A stretch of 53,524 nt of DNA from Planctomycetota bacterium (GCA_020639295.1 JACKGY010000010.1:150001-203524); one strand, 5' to 3'; positions 10,172-19,599 are shown, counted from the stretch's first letter. Made by a program: numbers and translations. Notes: a model not told the origin generated them from the sequence alone.

Positions 10172-11788
10172 ATGCCAGCCTCATGGCGGCCCCTGGCCGA
10201 CCTCTCCAGTCTCGACTTCGACCGTCACGAAACGGATGTCCTCGTGATCGGCGGCGGCGTCGCCGGCTTCAGCGCGGCGATCGCGGCCGCGCAGGGGGCC
10301 CGGGTGCTCTGCGTCATGAAGGACAGCGCCTTGACCTCGAACACCTGGGCGGCGCAAGGCGGCGTCGCCGCGGTGTTGAGCGACGAGGACTCGCTCGAAG
10401 CCCATCGCGACGACACGCTCGTCGCGGGTGTCGGTCTCTGCGACGAGGAAGCGGTCGAGCTGGTCGTGCGCGAGGGACCCGAGCGCGTCCATGAGCTGAT
10501 CGCCTGGGGTGGCAGCTTCGACGAGGAGGAAGGGGCGCTGCATCTCTCGCTCGAGGGCGGGCACAGCCGCAAGCGGGTCCTTCACGCCAAGGGCGACCAG
10601 ACCGGCGTGGAGATCCAGAAGACCCTGCTCCGCAAGGTGAAGTCCTTCGCCAACGTCGAGCTTCGCGAGCACGTCTTCGCCGTCGACCTCACGATCGAGA
10701 ACGGCCGCTGCGTCGGCGCTCTCCTCTGGCATCAGGGGCGCTACTGCCTGGTTCGGGCACGGGCGACGATTCTCGCCACGGGCGGAGCCGGGCAGCTCTA
10801 CCGCGAGACCACCAATCCGATCATCGCCACCGGCGACGGCCTGGCCATGGCGATGCGAGCCGGCGCGATCCTCCGCGACATGGAGTTCATCCAGTTCCAT
10901 CCGACGACCCTCTACATCGCCGGGTCGGCGCGGCACCTGATCACCGAGGCGGTCCGCGGCGAAGGTGGCGTCCTGCGCGACATGCGTGGCGAGCGCTTCA
11001 TGGTCCACTACCATCCGCACGCCGAGCTGGCCCCGCGCGACGTCGTCTCGAGGTCGATCGTCCGCCACATGCGGATGAACGGGGACAGTCACGTCTTCCT
11101 CGACCTGTCGCATCTCGGCGCCGAATTCGTTCGCCAGCGCTTTCCGAGCCTCGACGCCACCTGTCGCCTGTTCAAGCTGGACGTCGCCCGTGATCTGATT
11201 CCGATTCACCCCAGCGTCCACTACGTCATGGGCGGTGTCCTCTCGGACCTGGTCGGCCAGACGACGATCCCCGGTCTCTTCGCCTGCGGCGAGGTGGCTT
11301 CCAGCGGTCTGCACGGTGCCAATCGCCTGGCCAGCAACAGCCTCCTCGAGGGCCTCGTCTTCGGTCGTCGGGCGGGCCTCGGGGCGGCCGCGGAGAAGGG
11401 CGCTCAGCCGGCCGTGCCGGCGGTCTTTCCCGAGGCCGACTTCGGCCTCGAGGGCTCGGTGATCAACATCGCCGACATGTTCAACAGCATCAAATCGCTG
11501 ATGTGGAAGGACGTCGGCATCGTCCGCAGCGGCGAGGGTCTCGAACGAGCGGTCGGCCGGCTCGGCAACTGGTCGGACTACGTCCTCCAGTGCCGCTTCC
11601 ATTCGGCGCAGGGCTGGGAGCTGGTCAACACCCTGACCGTGGCTCACGCCGTCGCCTCCGCCGCGCTCTGGCGCGAGGAGAGTCGCGGCGCCCACTTCCG
11701 CAGCGACTTCCCCGAGACCGATGACGAGGGCTGGCGGCGGCATAGCTACACGCCGATGACGAACGGGCCGGACTTTGCACAAGACTGA
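10172..11788 (+). CDS. nadB: L-aspartate oxidase
   Basis: This 538-residue flavoenzyme oxidises L-aspartate to iminoaspartate, the first step of de novo NAD synthesis (with NadA downstream in the pathway). The FAD-binding motif VLVIGGGVAGFSAA is at about residues 24-37. Family signatures include NTWAAQGGVAAV, ILATGGAGQLYRETTNP, EFIQFHPTTLY and HPSVHYVMGGV. The Arg/His-rich substrate region and GLHGANRLASNSLLEG near the C-terminus are intact. The start ATG 10172 has only a poor Shine-Dalgarno sequence (GAGG 2 nt before). The stop overlaps the hflX start by 14 nt, which suggests translational coupling. No nadA or nadC is in the window. Confidence 0.93.
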   Translation: MPASWRPLADLSSLDFDRHETDVLVIGGGVAGFSAAIAAAQGARVLCVMKDSALTSNTWAAQGGVAAVLSDEDSLEAHRDDTLVAGVGLCDEEAVELVVREGPERVHELIAWGGSFDEEEGALHLSLEGGHSRKRVLHAKGDQTGVEIQKTLLRKVKSFANVELREHVFAVDLTIENGRCVGALLWHQGRYCLVRARATILATGGAGQLYRETTNPIIATGDGLAMAMRAGAILRDMEFIQFHPTTLYIAGSARHLITEAVRGEGGVLRDMRGERFMVHYHPHAELAPRDVVSRSIVRHMRMNGDSHVFLDLSHLGAEFVRQRFPSLDATCRLFKLDVARDLIPIHPSVHYVMGGVLSDLVGQTTIPGLFACGEVASSGLHGANRLASNSLLEGLVFGRRAGLGAAAEKGAQPAVPAVFPEADFGLEGSVINIADMFNSIKSLMWKDVGIVRSGEGLERAVGRLGNWSDYVLQCRFHSAQGWELVNTLTVAHAVASAALWREESRGAHFRSDFPETDDEGWRRHSYTPMTNGPDFAQD

Positions 11789-13076
11789 GACCAAGACCAA
11801 ACGCGAACGCGGCATCCTGGTCGGCTGCGGTCCGGACGTGGCCGACGAGGCCGCGGGCTTGCGCAGCCTGGACGAACTCGAGGAGCTCGCCCGGACGGCC
11901 GGCGTCGCCGCCGTCGACCGTGTCTACCAGAAGCGGCAGTCGCCGGACGTCACCTACTTCATCGGATCGGGCAAGGTCGAGGAGGTCGCGGCCCGCGTGC
12001 GCGATCACGAGGCCCAGTGCGTTCTCTTCGACAACGAGCTGACCCCTCGACAGGTCCGCAACCTCGAGGAGAAGGTGGGCTGCAAGGTCCTCGACCGCTC
12101 CGAGGTCATCCTCGACATCTTCGCCAGTCACGCCCAGACGATGGAAGCCAAGCTCCAGGTCGAGCTGGCCCAGCTCCGCTACACGCGTCCGCGGCTGAAG
12201 CGCATGTGGACCCACCTGTCGCGCATCACCGGTCAGGGCGGCATCGGCAGCCGGGGTCCCGGCGAGAAGCAGATCGAGACCGACCGCCGGCTGATCGACC
12301 GTCGTCTTCACCAGCTCGAGATGGAACTGGAGGAGATCAAGACCCGCAAGCGTCGCCAGGTCGCCACCCGCGGCGAGGACCTGACCGTGGCCCTGGTCGG
12401 CTACACCAATGCCGGCAAGTCGACCCTGATGAACCGGCTCACCGACGCCGGCGTCTACGAGGCCGACAAGCTCTTCGCCACCCTCGACACCAAGACCAGC
12501 GACTTCATCCTGCCCAGCGGGAAGCGGGTGCTGCTTTCCGACACGGTCGGCTTCGTCGAGAACCTGCCGCATCATCTCGTCGCCAGCTTCCACGCCACGC
12601 TGGAAGAGGTCCGCCAGGCCAAGCTCCTCGTCCACCTGGTCGACGTCTCGAGTCCCGGGGTCGAGCAGCGCATCGCCACCGTCCGGCACGTGATCGACGA
12701 TGAGCTCGGCCTGCGCGACCACGACGAACTCCTGGTCTTCAACAAGATCGATGCGGTCGAGGATGGCGTCGAGCTGGCGCTCCTGCGCAATCGCTTCCCC
12801 GCCGCGATCTCCGTCTCGGCCCGCGTCGGAACCGGAATCGACGACCTGGTCGCCGCGGTCCAGGACTTCGACGACCGCAGCCGCCAGGTCGTGGTCCTCG
12901 ATCTCGACGCGGGTGACGGCAAGACCCTGGCCGAGGTCCGTCGGGTGGGGGAGATCCTCGACGCCGACTATCAGGGCAGTCGGGTCGCCGTCCGGGTGTC
13001 GATGCCCGCGAGCGCCGTGGGCTACTTCCGTCGATTTCTCAGCCCCGAGTTCCGGCGCGCCGAACCGGAGGACTGA
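11775..13076 (+). CDS. hflX: Ribosome-splitting GTPase HflX
   Basis: This 433-residue protein of the Obg-HflX superfamily binds the 50S subunit and rescues stalled or heat-damaged ribosomes. The N-terminal HflX domain contains VDRVYQKRQ and IGSGKVEEV. The linker motif GGIGSRGPGEKQIETDRR is characteristic. The GTPase domain has G1 GYTNAGKST (from residue 209), G3 DTVGF and G4 NKID. The start is taken as TTG 11775, inside the end of nadB; no better in-frame start precedes the conserved region. Coupling to nadB by overlap is clear, although no functional link is known. Confidence 0.94.
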   Translation: MHKTETKTKRERGILVGCGPDVADEAAGLRSLDELEELARTAGVAAVDRVYQKRQSPDVTYFIGSGKVEEVAARVRDHEAQCVLFDNELTPRQVRNLEEKVGCKVLDRSEVILDIFASHAQTMEAKLQVELAQLRYTRPRLKRMWTHLSRITGQGGIGSRGPGEKQIETDRRLIDRRLHQLEMELEEIKTRKRRQVATRGEDLTVALVGYTNAGKSTLMNRLTDAGVYEADKLFATLDTKTSDFILPSGKRVLLSDTVGFVENLPHHLVASFHATLEEVRQAKLLVHLVDVSSPGVEQRIATVRHVIDDELGLRDHDELLVFNKIDAVEDGVELALLRNRFPAAISVSARVGTGIDDLVAAVQDFDDRSRQVVVLDLDAGDGKTLAEVRRVGEILDADYQGSRVAVRVSMPASAVGYFRRFLSPEFRRAEPED

Positions 13077-13110
13077 CCCAGGGAGCGGAACCTGGGTCCG
13101 GAAACGACGC

Positions 13111-13132
13111 GAGCCGGGCTGGCGCCCGGCTC
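13111..13132. terminator. Hairpin between convergent genes
   Basis: A 9-bp perfect stem, GAGCCGGGC / GCCCGGCTC, with a 4-nt loop lies between hflX and the convergent gene at 13176. It probably serves both, without a T run. Confidence 0.6.
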
Positions 13133-13175
13133 GGTCGATCGTTCCCCATCGCGGTCTCGCGTGGAGGCACGAGGA

Positions 13176-14306
13176 TCAGTCGTCGAAGAAGCTCTCGTCG
13201 TCGACCGGCGGCTCCCAGCCCGCGCCGTTGTCGGTCCACCACTTGTGCCACATCTTGAGCATCGTGGTGCGATGCTTCGTGGCCTTGGCGACGTCGTCCT
13301 CGCTCTCCGGCCAGGTCATCACGTTGAACTCGTTTTCCCAGGTGGTCTTGTACTCCGCGCAGCGACAGAGCGACTGGACCAGGCTCCAGCCACGCTTGAC
13401 GTCGTCGCGGTCATCCAGCTTGAGCTCGAACAGGGCATTGAGCAGGACCGGAATGGCCTCCTTGCGGTGGCTGAACAGGGTGTTGTCGGCGCCGCGGATC
13501 GCGGTGGTCGCCTCGAGATCCTTGAGGATCGTGATGGCGCCTTCGATCTCGCTCAGCGCCCCGGAGTCGATCTCGGTCAGATCGAAGGGCGTGAGGTTCG
13601 CGGAGATCGTGCTCTCCCGCTTCGGCTTGCTGGCCTTCGCCGGCTTGTCGCTGCTGGCCGCGGGCTTCTCGTCCGCCGGCGTATCGCTCGGGGTCGGGAT
13701 CTCGAGACCGTCGCCGAGATCGGCCACGTCGGGGATCGCGAGGCCGTCCTCGTCCTTGCGCTTGGGGGCCTCCTTGCCGGCCGCGAGCTTGGCCATCTCG
13801 GCCTCGTGTTCCTTCTCCTGAAGGTGGTTCTTGTAGACGAAGAAGGAGAGCAGGCCCGCCACCAGGATCGCGCCGATGCTGCCCCAGAGGAGTCCGGGGT
13901 GGATGCCCTTGCGACTGTGGTAGTGGAAGTGATGCTCGCCCTCGGGGCCATGCCCATGCCCGTGCCCGTGGGCATGCCCATGCCCGTGCCCGTGGGCATG
14001 CCCATGGCCATGCCCGTGAGGACGATGCACCGGCGCCTTGCCTTTCGTCCCGCGCCCGCCCCGGGGCTTCGCTTCTTCCTTCGCGGGGGCGGGCTCGGGC
14101 TCCGTCGTCCCGGCCTTGCCGCGCCGGGTGACGATCTTCGGGCGACCAGGTGTGGCGGCTGGCGCCGCCGCGGCCCAGTTCTCGCCGTAGACCTTGGCCA
14201 GGACGATGATCATGCCGCAGCCGCCGCAGGTGATCTTCTTGGTGCCCACGGCCGGCATGGCGTTGACGTGGCCACACTCGGGGCAGGGCTTGCTGTTCGT
14301 CGCCAT
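13176..14306 (-). CDS. Zinc-ribbon, His-rich, single-pass membrane protein of unknown function
   Basis: This 376-residue protein is not assigned to a named family. The N-terminus has paired cysteines, CPECG and CGGCG (residues 8-31), forming a likely zinc ribbon. A basic linker leads into a His-Gly tract at about 98-125, built from an 8-residue repeat HGHGHGHA encoded by a 24-nt DNA repeat (about 13950-14015). One membrane helix follows (LLWGSIGAILVAGLLSFFVY), then an acidic linker and a C-terminal helical domain ending WHKWWTDNGAGWEPP. That C-terminal part resembles the end of the next gene upstream (RRWFGWWETNKATW), so the two are probably paralogues. The His tract could bind Ni, Zn or Cu; this is inference from composition only. 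Confidence 0.8.
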   Translation of the reverse strand: MATNSKPCPECGHVNAMPAVGTKKITCGGCGMIIVLAKVYGENWAAAAPAATPGRPKIVTRRGKAGTTEPEPAPAKEEAKPRGGRGTKGKAPVHRPHGHGHGHAHGHGHGHAHGHGHGHGPEGEHHFHYHSRKGIHPGLLWGSIGAILVAGLLSFFVYKNHLQEKEHEAEMAKLAAGKEAPKRKDEDGLAIPDVADLGDGLEIPTPSDTPADEKPAASSDKPAKASKPKRESTISANLTPFDLTEIDSGALSEIEGAITILKDLEATTAIRGADNTLFSHRKEAIPVLLNALFELKLDDRDDVKRGWSLVQSLCRCAEYKTTWENEFNVMTWPESEDDVAKATKHRTTMLKMWHKWWTDNGAGWEPPVDDESFFDD

Positions 14307-14394
14307 CGAGATTCCCTCCGATAGATCGCGTCGGCGCTCGGTCGGCGCGAGGCCGAGTCCTCGGTGCCGACCCCATGGCCGGCACGCGCGGGAC

Positions 14395-15720
14395 TCACTT
14401 GTCCTTCTTGCCGTCTTCCTCTTCCTCGCCGGTCAGCTCTTCCCAGCTCTCTGGCTCCGGCTCGTCGACGCGCTTGGTCCAGGTCGCCTTGTTGGTCTCC
14501 CACCAGCCGAACCAGCGTCGGACCGCCTTGCGCCGCTCCTCGGGCGTCGACCGGGTCATGCCACCCTGGCCGAAGGCCATGGTCGTCGTGTCGGGCCGGA
14601 AGTTGAACTGCTTGCCGGTCATCTCGCGGAGGACCTGGATCAGGAAGAAGGTCTGCTTGATCTCGCCCGAGTCTTCCTCGTAGTCGAGCTGCGACATCGC
14701 GCGCAGGATGCCCGGGATCGCGATCTTGCCGCGATTGATCAGGTCGTCGCGAGCGTTCATCGCGGCGCGCAGGTCGTCTTCCTGGATCGTCTGGGCGCAG
14801 AGCCGCTCGATGTCGGTCTTGGTGCTGTCGCTGGTGCCCTCGAGCCAGTCGACCAGGACCGGGTCCGCCTCCGGCGGCCCGGCGCTGGCGCGCCGGCGCT
14901 TCTTGCGGTCCTCGCGGCGGTCGGCGGCGTAGAGTTCCTCGACGTAGTCCTTCTTCGCCGGCCGGACGCGCTGTCCGAGCGCGTTCACGCGGTTGTGAAC
15001 CTCGTGCTCGATGCCGACGATCGCCCAGGCGGCGTCGTTCTGGGCGTCGCGCACGGTGTCGAAGCCGGGCTTGATCTCGGTCCGGATGTCGAAGACCAGC
15101 AGGGTCTTCTCGTCGTTGTCCTCGATCCTCATCCTGACGTTGCCGTAGTCGGCGCCGATGTCGGCGATGTCCCAGGTGAAGGTGCCGGCGGTGAGCTTCT
15201 TCAGCGCGTACTCGCTGACGATCTTCTCGTAGTCCGGGTCCATCACCATCAGCAGGAAGCGGTCGCGCATGGCCGCCTTGGCGTCGTCATCGAGGTTGGC
15301 GTAGCGATCCTTCTCGGCCCGCTTGCTCTCCATCTCCTTCTGCGCGAACAGCCGATCCCACCAGATCAGCTTGCCGATCCGCTCCTGGTCGTCGGAGCCG
15401 AGCCCGATCAGGAACTGGTTGGCGAGCTTGATCGGAATCTTGCTCTGTTCCTCCGGCTTGCGGATGCGGTTGGGGCCCTCGAGCTGGATCGGGTCCTCGC
15501 GCGCCTCGGGCTTCGCCGGCCCAGGGGTCGGATCACCCTTGCCGAGCACCACCAGCGTGAAGACGATGCCGAGCAGGACCACGCATGCGATGGTGGCCTG
15601 GAGCGCGAGCTTGTTGTCGGCCGAGTTCTTGGCCTGGCGGGGGTCGACCTTCTCGCGACCGCGTCGCCGTCCTTCGTCCTGGTCCTGACCGCGTCGCCGC
15701 GACGGTCTCGTAGTTGCCAT
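14395..15720 (-). CDS. Membrane-anchored protein of unknown function, paralogue of its neighbour
   Basis: This is a 441-residue protein. A basic N-terminus (MATTRPSRRRGQDQDEG) precedes one membrane helix at about residues 42-63 (LQATIACVVLLGIVFTLVVL), so the bulk is probably extracytoplasmic. The C-terminal domain contains RDDLINRGKIAIPGILRAM, with the look of a HEAT-like helical repeat, and ends with WFGWWETNKATW and an acidic tail. The start at 15720 is chosen for the GAGGAG Shine-Dalgarno sequence. The frame stays open further upstream, but only as a shadow of the gene on the other strand. It lies 88 nt upstream of the His-rich paralogue, so the two are likely one operon. No function is assigned. 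Confidence 0.82.
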   Translation of the reverse strand: MATTRPSRRRGQDQDEGRRRGREKVDPRQAKNSADNKLALQATIACVVLLGIVFTLVVLGKGDPTPGPAKPEAREDPIQLEGPNRIRKPEEQSKIPIKLANQFLIGLGSDDQERIGKLIWWDRLFAQKEMESKRAEKDRYANLDDDAKAAMRDRFLLMVMDPDYEKIVSEYALKKLTAGTFTWDIADIGADYGNVRMRIEDNDEKTLLVFDIRTEIKPGFDTVRDAQNDAAWAIVGIEHEVHNRVNALGQRVRPAKKDYVEELYAADRREDRKKRRRASAGPPEADPVLVDWLEGTSDSTKTDIERLCAQTIQEDDLRAAMNARDDLINRGKIAIPGILRAMSQLDYEEDSGEIKQTFFLIQVLREMTGKQFNFRPDTTTMAFGQGGMTRSTPEERRKAVRRWFGWWETNKATWTKRVDEPEPESWEELTGEEEEDGKKDK

Positions 15721-16134
15721 CTTCGACTGTTCTCCTCGTCTGCACTTGGTCTTCGCGACCGCAAGGTCGCACGCGGGTGCGAGGGCGCCGGGCGGTCGCT
15801 GGCTCGCGGTGCTGGTGGCCATCGTGAATGGACCGGCGGGGCTGCAAGGCCTCCGCCCGACGACGGGGCTCGCGGCCGTCGTCGGAATCGGAATGTACCA
15901 AATCGGCGCCGTGCTGCCCCGGGCGCCACCTTTCGTCATCCCGGCCCTGTCCTCGATCGAGGACACTCTCGGCGGCGGCTTCCCCGGCAGGGGACAGCGC
16001 GGCTCCGGTGGTCGCGGGGCGAAGGGCCGCAAACCGCGTCGCCCGGCCGGTTCCGGGCCAGGGCGGGGCGCCACGGACCTCGGCACGGCATTTGTTGATA
16101 TCCTGGTCGAAGTCTCGTGATCGGGAGGCGAACG
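15721..16134. other. Divergent intergenic region with an 18-nt palindrome
   Basis: This 414-nt spacer separates two divergently transcribed unknown genes and presumably holds both promoters, none of which I can place with confidence. Its one clear element is a perfect palindrome, TGTCCTCGATCGAGGACA, at 15948-15965, a candidate operator or hairpin. Confidence 0.4.
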
Positions 16135-18393
16135 ATGTTGCGAACCATAGCTCATGCCCTGCTGGCGCTGATCCTCCTCGGGGGGCTCATGGCGGATGGC
16201 CTCGCGGCCCAGCGCCGCGGTCGGGACGACGGCAATCCCGGCGTGCGGAGCCGCGGCCCCGAGCCCGCGCCGCGTGTCCAACCGACGCCGCGTGCCCAAC
16301 CCCAGCCGAGCCAGCGCATCCAGACGCCCCCCAGCCGGCGTAGCGAGCCGGTCCCGCGCGCCCAACCGACGCCGCGTGCCCAGCCCCAGCCGAGCCAGCG
16401 GGTCCAGACTCCGCCCAGCCGGCGCAGCGAGCCGAGCCCCCGCATCCAGACTCCGCCGACGCCGAGGCCGACGCCCCGCGCCCAGCCGTCGCCGCGGCCG
16501 ACCCCCACTCCCCGGGCGCAGCCGACTCCCACGCCGACGCCCCGGGCCCAACCGGTCCCCACGCCGCGCGCCCAGCCGACCCCTCGCTCCGCGACGCCGG
16601 AGCGGCGCCGGGTCCAGACTCCGTCGACCGGCGGCCAGATCGACTCCGGGTCGTCGCGGCGGACCGGGACCGATGCGTCCGGTCGTTCGCGGATCCCGAC
16701 CCCGTCGCGTGACGTCGACCGTTCGGCCCGCGGCTCCGGCGACGACGGCTCGCGCGGCCTCGATTCCCTGAAGCGCTATACCGACCGGCGCAACGGCCTC
16801 GAAGAGAACCGCCGCCGCCGGGTCGAGGCCGACAGCGGGGGCGAGACCGGCTCGACGAGATCGAACCAGCCCTCGGGAACGGGCAGCCGCGTTCGCGTGG
16901 GCAGCTCGAACCTGGGCAGCGGCTCGGTGCCGGGCAGCGGGTTCTCCGGGGGCGGCGCTGCGCCGCGCCAGCCCGACTCGAGTGGCGGCAACCGCGCCGA
17001 GACCGGCGGCACGGGCTACGTGCCCCAGGCGCGCAGCCGCACCGTCTTCCCCGGCTCGTCCGGTGAATCCTCGGCCCGCGGTATCGATCCGGGTAGCGAG
17101 CGTTCGCGCGGCGGCTTCGGACGCGGAGGCCTGACCACGATCAGCCCCACTGGTACGACCTCGCGTTCGGCCAGCCACGGCCGGGTCGCCAGTGACCTGC
17201 CGGCCGCCGACGCACCCCGCCCGCGGGCCCGCGATGGGGTCGAGATCCGGCGCCTGCAGCCGATCGACGGCGGTGGCCGGGCCACCACCGGTGGCCGCTC
17301 GAACTCTGCGGAGGAGCGGCGTGGCATCCGGACCGGCTACTTCCGTGGTTCCGACTTCTGGGGTCTCGACCGGCGCGAACACCGGCGGGACAGCGGCTCG
17401 TTCAGCTTCTACTTCGGGTTCGGCGGCGGCCGCGACTACTGCGGCAGCTACCTCCTGGGGGCCAGCTACGGGTCCTACTGGGACTACTGGACCTTCGGCA
17501 TCCGAACGCCCTATCACCTGGGCTACTCGAGCCCGGCCCACGTCTACTTCGGCTATCAGAGCGACTTCCGGCGGCACGCGCGCTACCACTTCGGCTACAA
17601 CGTCTATCTGCCCTGCACGCGCTATTCGCCCTATCCCCTCTACCGGACCTGCTACTGGCAGCCCTGGTACGTCGACTACTGGGCCAACGTCTGCCCGACC
17701 TATCGCAGCTACCACGTGATCTACGAGGACTACGATCGTCGCCCTGGCGTCGGCTACTGGGTCGAGACCGCCGATCCCTACGTCGAGGAGGAAGTCCTCC
17801 TCTCGGCCGCGGACTTCAGCGGCGGTTACGAGGAGGTCGCGCCGCTCGGGCCGGAGCTGGATGGCGGGGTTCCGATCGCCTTCCAGCGCAGCTTCAGCGA
17901 CGCCGTGCCGCTCGATCTCGACTTCGAGGGGCTCCTGGCCTGGGGTGAGGAGGCGCTGTACTCGACCGACTACCTCGGCGCCGCCGAGGCCTTCCGGCGC
18001 GCCGCCAAGCTGCGCTGGGAGGACGACTATCCGAAGTTCCAGCTCGCGCTCGCGCTCTTCGGCGCGGAGCGCTACGACCTGGCCTACCTGGCCCTCGAGC
18101 TGGGCCTCGACCAGAACCCGGCCTGGCTCTACCGGCGTTTCGATCTCCGTGACGCCTTCGCCAGCGTCGAGGAATTCCAGAGCCGGCAGGCCGAGCTCGA
18201 GCGCTACCTGATCCGCAACGAGCGCAACGACCAGGCCCGGTTCCTGCTCGGCTACGTCTACTACTTCTCCGACAACCTCTTCGGCGCCCGCAGCGTCGTT
18301 CGCATCCTGAGCGAATCGGCGAGCGGCGACTTCCGGCACCTGGACATCCTCGCCCGCGAGGCGGAGAAGCGGATCCTGCGCCAGAACCGCTGA
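16135..18393 (+). CDS. Secreted Pro-rich / Tyr-rich protein with C-terminal TPR-like region
   Basis: This 752-residue exported protein has unknown function. A signal peptide (residues 1-28, ending GLAAQ) follows ATG 16135, chosen because GGAGG lies 7 nt upstream. Residues about 40-155 are a Pro/Arg/Gln-rich tract with a 28-residue repeat (units around PRAQPQPSQR and QTPPSRRSEP), seen in DNA as an 84-nt period at about 16290-16460. A Ser/Gly/Arg-rich region follows. A Tyr-rich segment with several Cys residues is at about 410-540. The C-terminal 170 residues hold TPR-like helices (YLGAAEAFRRAAKLRWEDDYPKFQLALALF). The composition suggests a cell-surface or periplasmic scaffold; this is inference. 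It is followed by a strong terminator. Confidence 0.85.
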   Translation: MLRTIAHALLALILLGGLMADGLAAQRRGRDDGNPGVRSRGPEPAPRVQPTPRAQPQPSQRIQTPPSRRSEPVPRAQPTPRAQPQPSQRVQTPPSRRSEPSPRIQTPPTPRPTPRAQPSPRPTPTPRAQPTPTPTPRAQPVPTPRAQPTPRSATPERRRVQTPSTGGQIDSGSSRRTGTDASGRSRIPTPSRDVDRSARGSGDDGSRGLDSLKRYTDRRNGLEENRRRRVEADSGGETGSTRSNQPSGTGSRVRVGSSNLGSGSVPGSGFSGGGAAPRQPDSSGGNRAETGGTGYVPQARSRTVFPGSSGESSARGIDPGSERSRGGFGRGGLTTISPTGTTSRSASHGRVASDLPAADAPRPRARDGVEIRRLQPIDGGGRATTGGRSNSAEERRGIRTGYFRGSDFWGLDRREHRRDSGSFSFYFGFGGGRDYCGSYLLGASYGSYWDYWTFGIRTPYHLGYSSPAHVYFGYQSDFRRHARYHFGYNVYLPCTRYSPYPLYRTCYWQPWYVDYWANVCPTYRSYHVIYEDYDRRPGVGYWVETADPYVEEEVLLSAADFSGGYEEVAPLGPELDGGVPIAFQRSFSDAVPLDLDFEGLLAWGEEALYSTDYLGAAEAFRRAAKLRWEDDYPKFQLALALFGAERYDLAYLALELGLDQNPAWLYRRFDLRDAFASVEEFQSRQAELERYLIRNERNDQARFLLGYVYYFSDNLFGARSVVRILSESASGDFRHLDILAREAEKRILRQNR
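16290..16460 (+). repeat. 84-nt tandem repeat encoding Pro-rich 28-aa units
   Basis: Two adjacent, slightly diverged 84-nt units, followed by shorter degenerate units to about 16595, encode the Pro-rich repeats of the surrounding gene. Differences are mostly synonymous or conservative, consistent with in-frame duplication. Confidence 0.75.
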
Positions 18394-18427
18394 GTCCGGT
18401 CCGGGATCTTCACCCGCCCGATCCGCA

Positions 18428-18467
18428 GCGCCCCCCGGGACCCCGGTCCCGGGGGGCGCCTCTTTTT
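18428..18467 (+). terminator. Strong intrinsic terminator
   Basis: GCGCCCCCCGGGAC pairs with GTCCCGGGGGGCGC over 14 bp, with a short CCGG loop, followed by CTCTTTTTC. Confidence 0.9.
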
Positions 18468-18562
18468 CAACCCGGCCGATCGTGCAGTCGTAGATAGGAA
18501 CATGCCGATGACTGGGAATGAACCCGGCTCTCCGGCCGGCGTTCACGACCACGAGACCGATC

Positions 18563-19546
18563 ATGAGCAGTCTCCTCGACGCCATCCTCGACCAGTACCG
18601 CCTCTGGCGCGCCGAGCGCCTGCTGGAGGAGGGCCGTCTGCTCGATGCCTCGGCGCGGCTGTCGCGGGTGTCATCGCAGCGTGGACGTGGGGTGAGGATC
18701 TGGCGGCTGAAGGGCCGACTCCTGCTCGCCGCCGGACTGCCGGGTGCCGCCGTCCAGTGCTTCTTCGAGGCCAGCCGCTGCGCCGGCGCCACGCTCGGTC
18801 AGATCCTCGAGCTGGCCTGGAGCCTGATGAACGCCCGCGACTTCCAGCGCGCGGAGGCCGTCCTCGTCGGCTTCATCGACCGCTTTCCGGATCATCGCCT
18901 CGCGCCACTGATGCTCGCGCACCTCTACCGGGCCCAGGGCCGCTGCGAGACCGCGCTGGGCGTGCTGCGCCGTCACCGGCCCCGCCGGGTCGCGGCCAAG
19001 TATGCGCCCCTTGTGCCGCCGCCGCTGGAACTCGGCTGGCAGCCGGAGCGCGCCTGGCTGGACGCGCTGGCGGCCACCGGTCGTGATCCGACCTCCTTCC
19101 AGGATCTTGCCGCGATGGCCCTCGACCGGGACGGTCGCGACGAGCTGATCTGCGCCTTCGACGAGATCGCCGTCCGCCCCGGCGGCCTGAAGGGCCTGGC
19201 CCACGGGGTCGCCCGCGCCGTCGATTCGGGCGCCCCCTGGCTGATCGACTGGGTGCGGCGCTGCGAGCCCATCCTGCGCCTCCACCTGCCGCGGGGCCTG
19301 CCGGCCTTCATCGCCCGGCACGGCGACGTCCGCGACCGCGGCCTGCTCCTGGCCGGGCTGGCCGCCGGCGGTCACGAACGGTTGATGTCGGCGGCGGCCC
19401 TGGTCAGCCTTGGCTTCGAGGAATACCAGGAGGTGCTCGACGAGCTGCGCCAGGCCGCGGGGCGGAACGTGCCGGTCTCGGCCGACTCCTGGCAGTCCGC
19501 CGACGCGGTCCTCGGCCGCGCGAGCGAGCTCAGCCCGGCGCTCTGA
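18563..19546 (+). CDS. TPR-like helical repeat protein of unknown function
   Basis: This 327-residue protein has no signal peptide and is built of paired helices resembling TPR units, for example the stretches around ERLLEEGRLLDASARLSRV and AWSLMNARDFQRAEAVLVG. The C-terminal third (DRGLLLAGLAAGGHERLMSAA) also looks like helical repeats. ATG 18563 is preferred because the repeat region begins there. An upstream in-frame ATG at 18518 adds 15 residues, and neither has a good Shine-Dalgarno sequence. It ends 53 nt before uvrB on the same strand and could be co-transcribed with it. No function is assigned. Confidence 0.75.
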   Translation: MSSLLDAILDQYRLWRAERLLEEGRLLDASARLSRVSSQRGRGVRIWRLKGRLLLAAGLPGAAVQCFFEASRCAGATLGQILELAWSLMNARDFQRAEAVLVGFIDRFPDHRLAPLMLAHLYRAQGRCETALGVLRRHRPRRVAAKYAPLVPPPLELGWQPERAWLDALAATGRDPTSFQDLAAMALDRDGRDELICAFDEIAVRPGGLKGLAHGVARAVDSGAPWLIDWVRRCEPILRLHLPRGLPAFIARHGDVRDRGLLLAGLAAGGHERLMSAAALVSLGFEEYQEVLDELRQAAGRNVPVSADSWQSADAVLGRASELSPAL

Positions 19547-19599
19547 GTCCCCCCCCGCTTCCTGGTCGATGACCCGCCCAGGAAGTAGAAGTAGGGACC

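Noticed and set aside
14395..18792. Single very long minus-strand frame (1465 codons)
   Set aside because: Only 14395-15720 is a real gene. The rest is antisense to the Pro-rich protein gene and reads as low-complexity sequence; a good ribosome site and start at 15720 support the shorter form.
19547..19599. LexA operator upstream of uvrB
   Set aside because: I looked for a palindrome matching the lexA leader repeat and saw none, so SOS control of uvrBC is not claimed.
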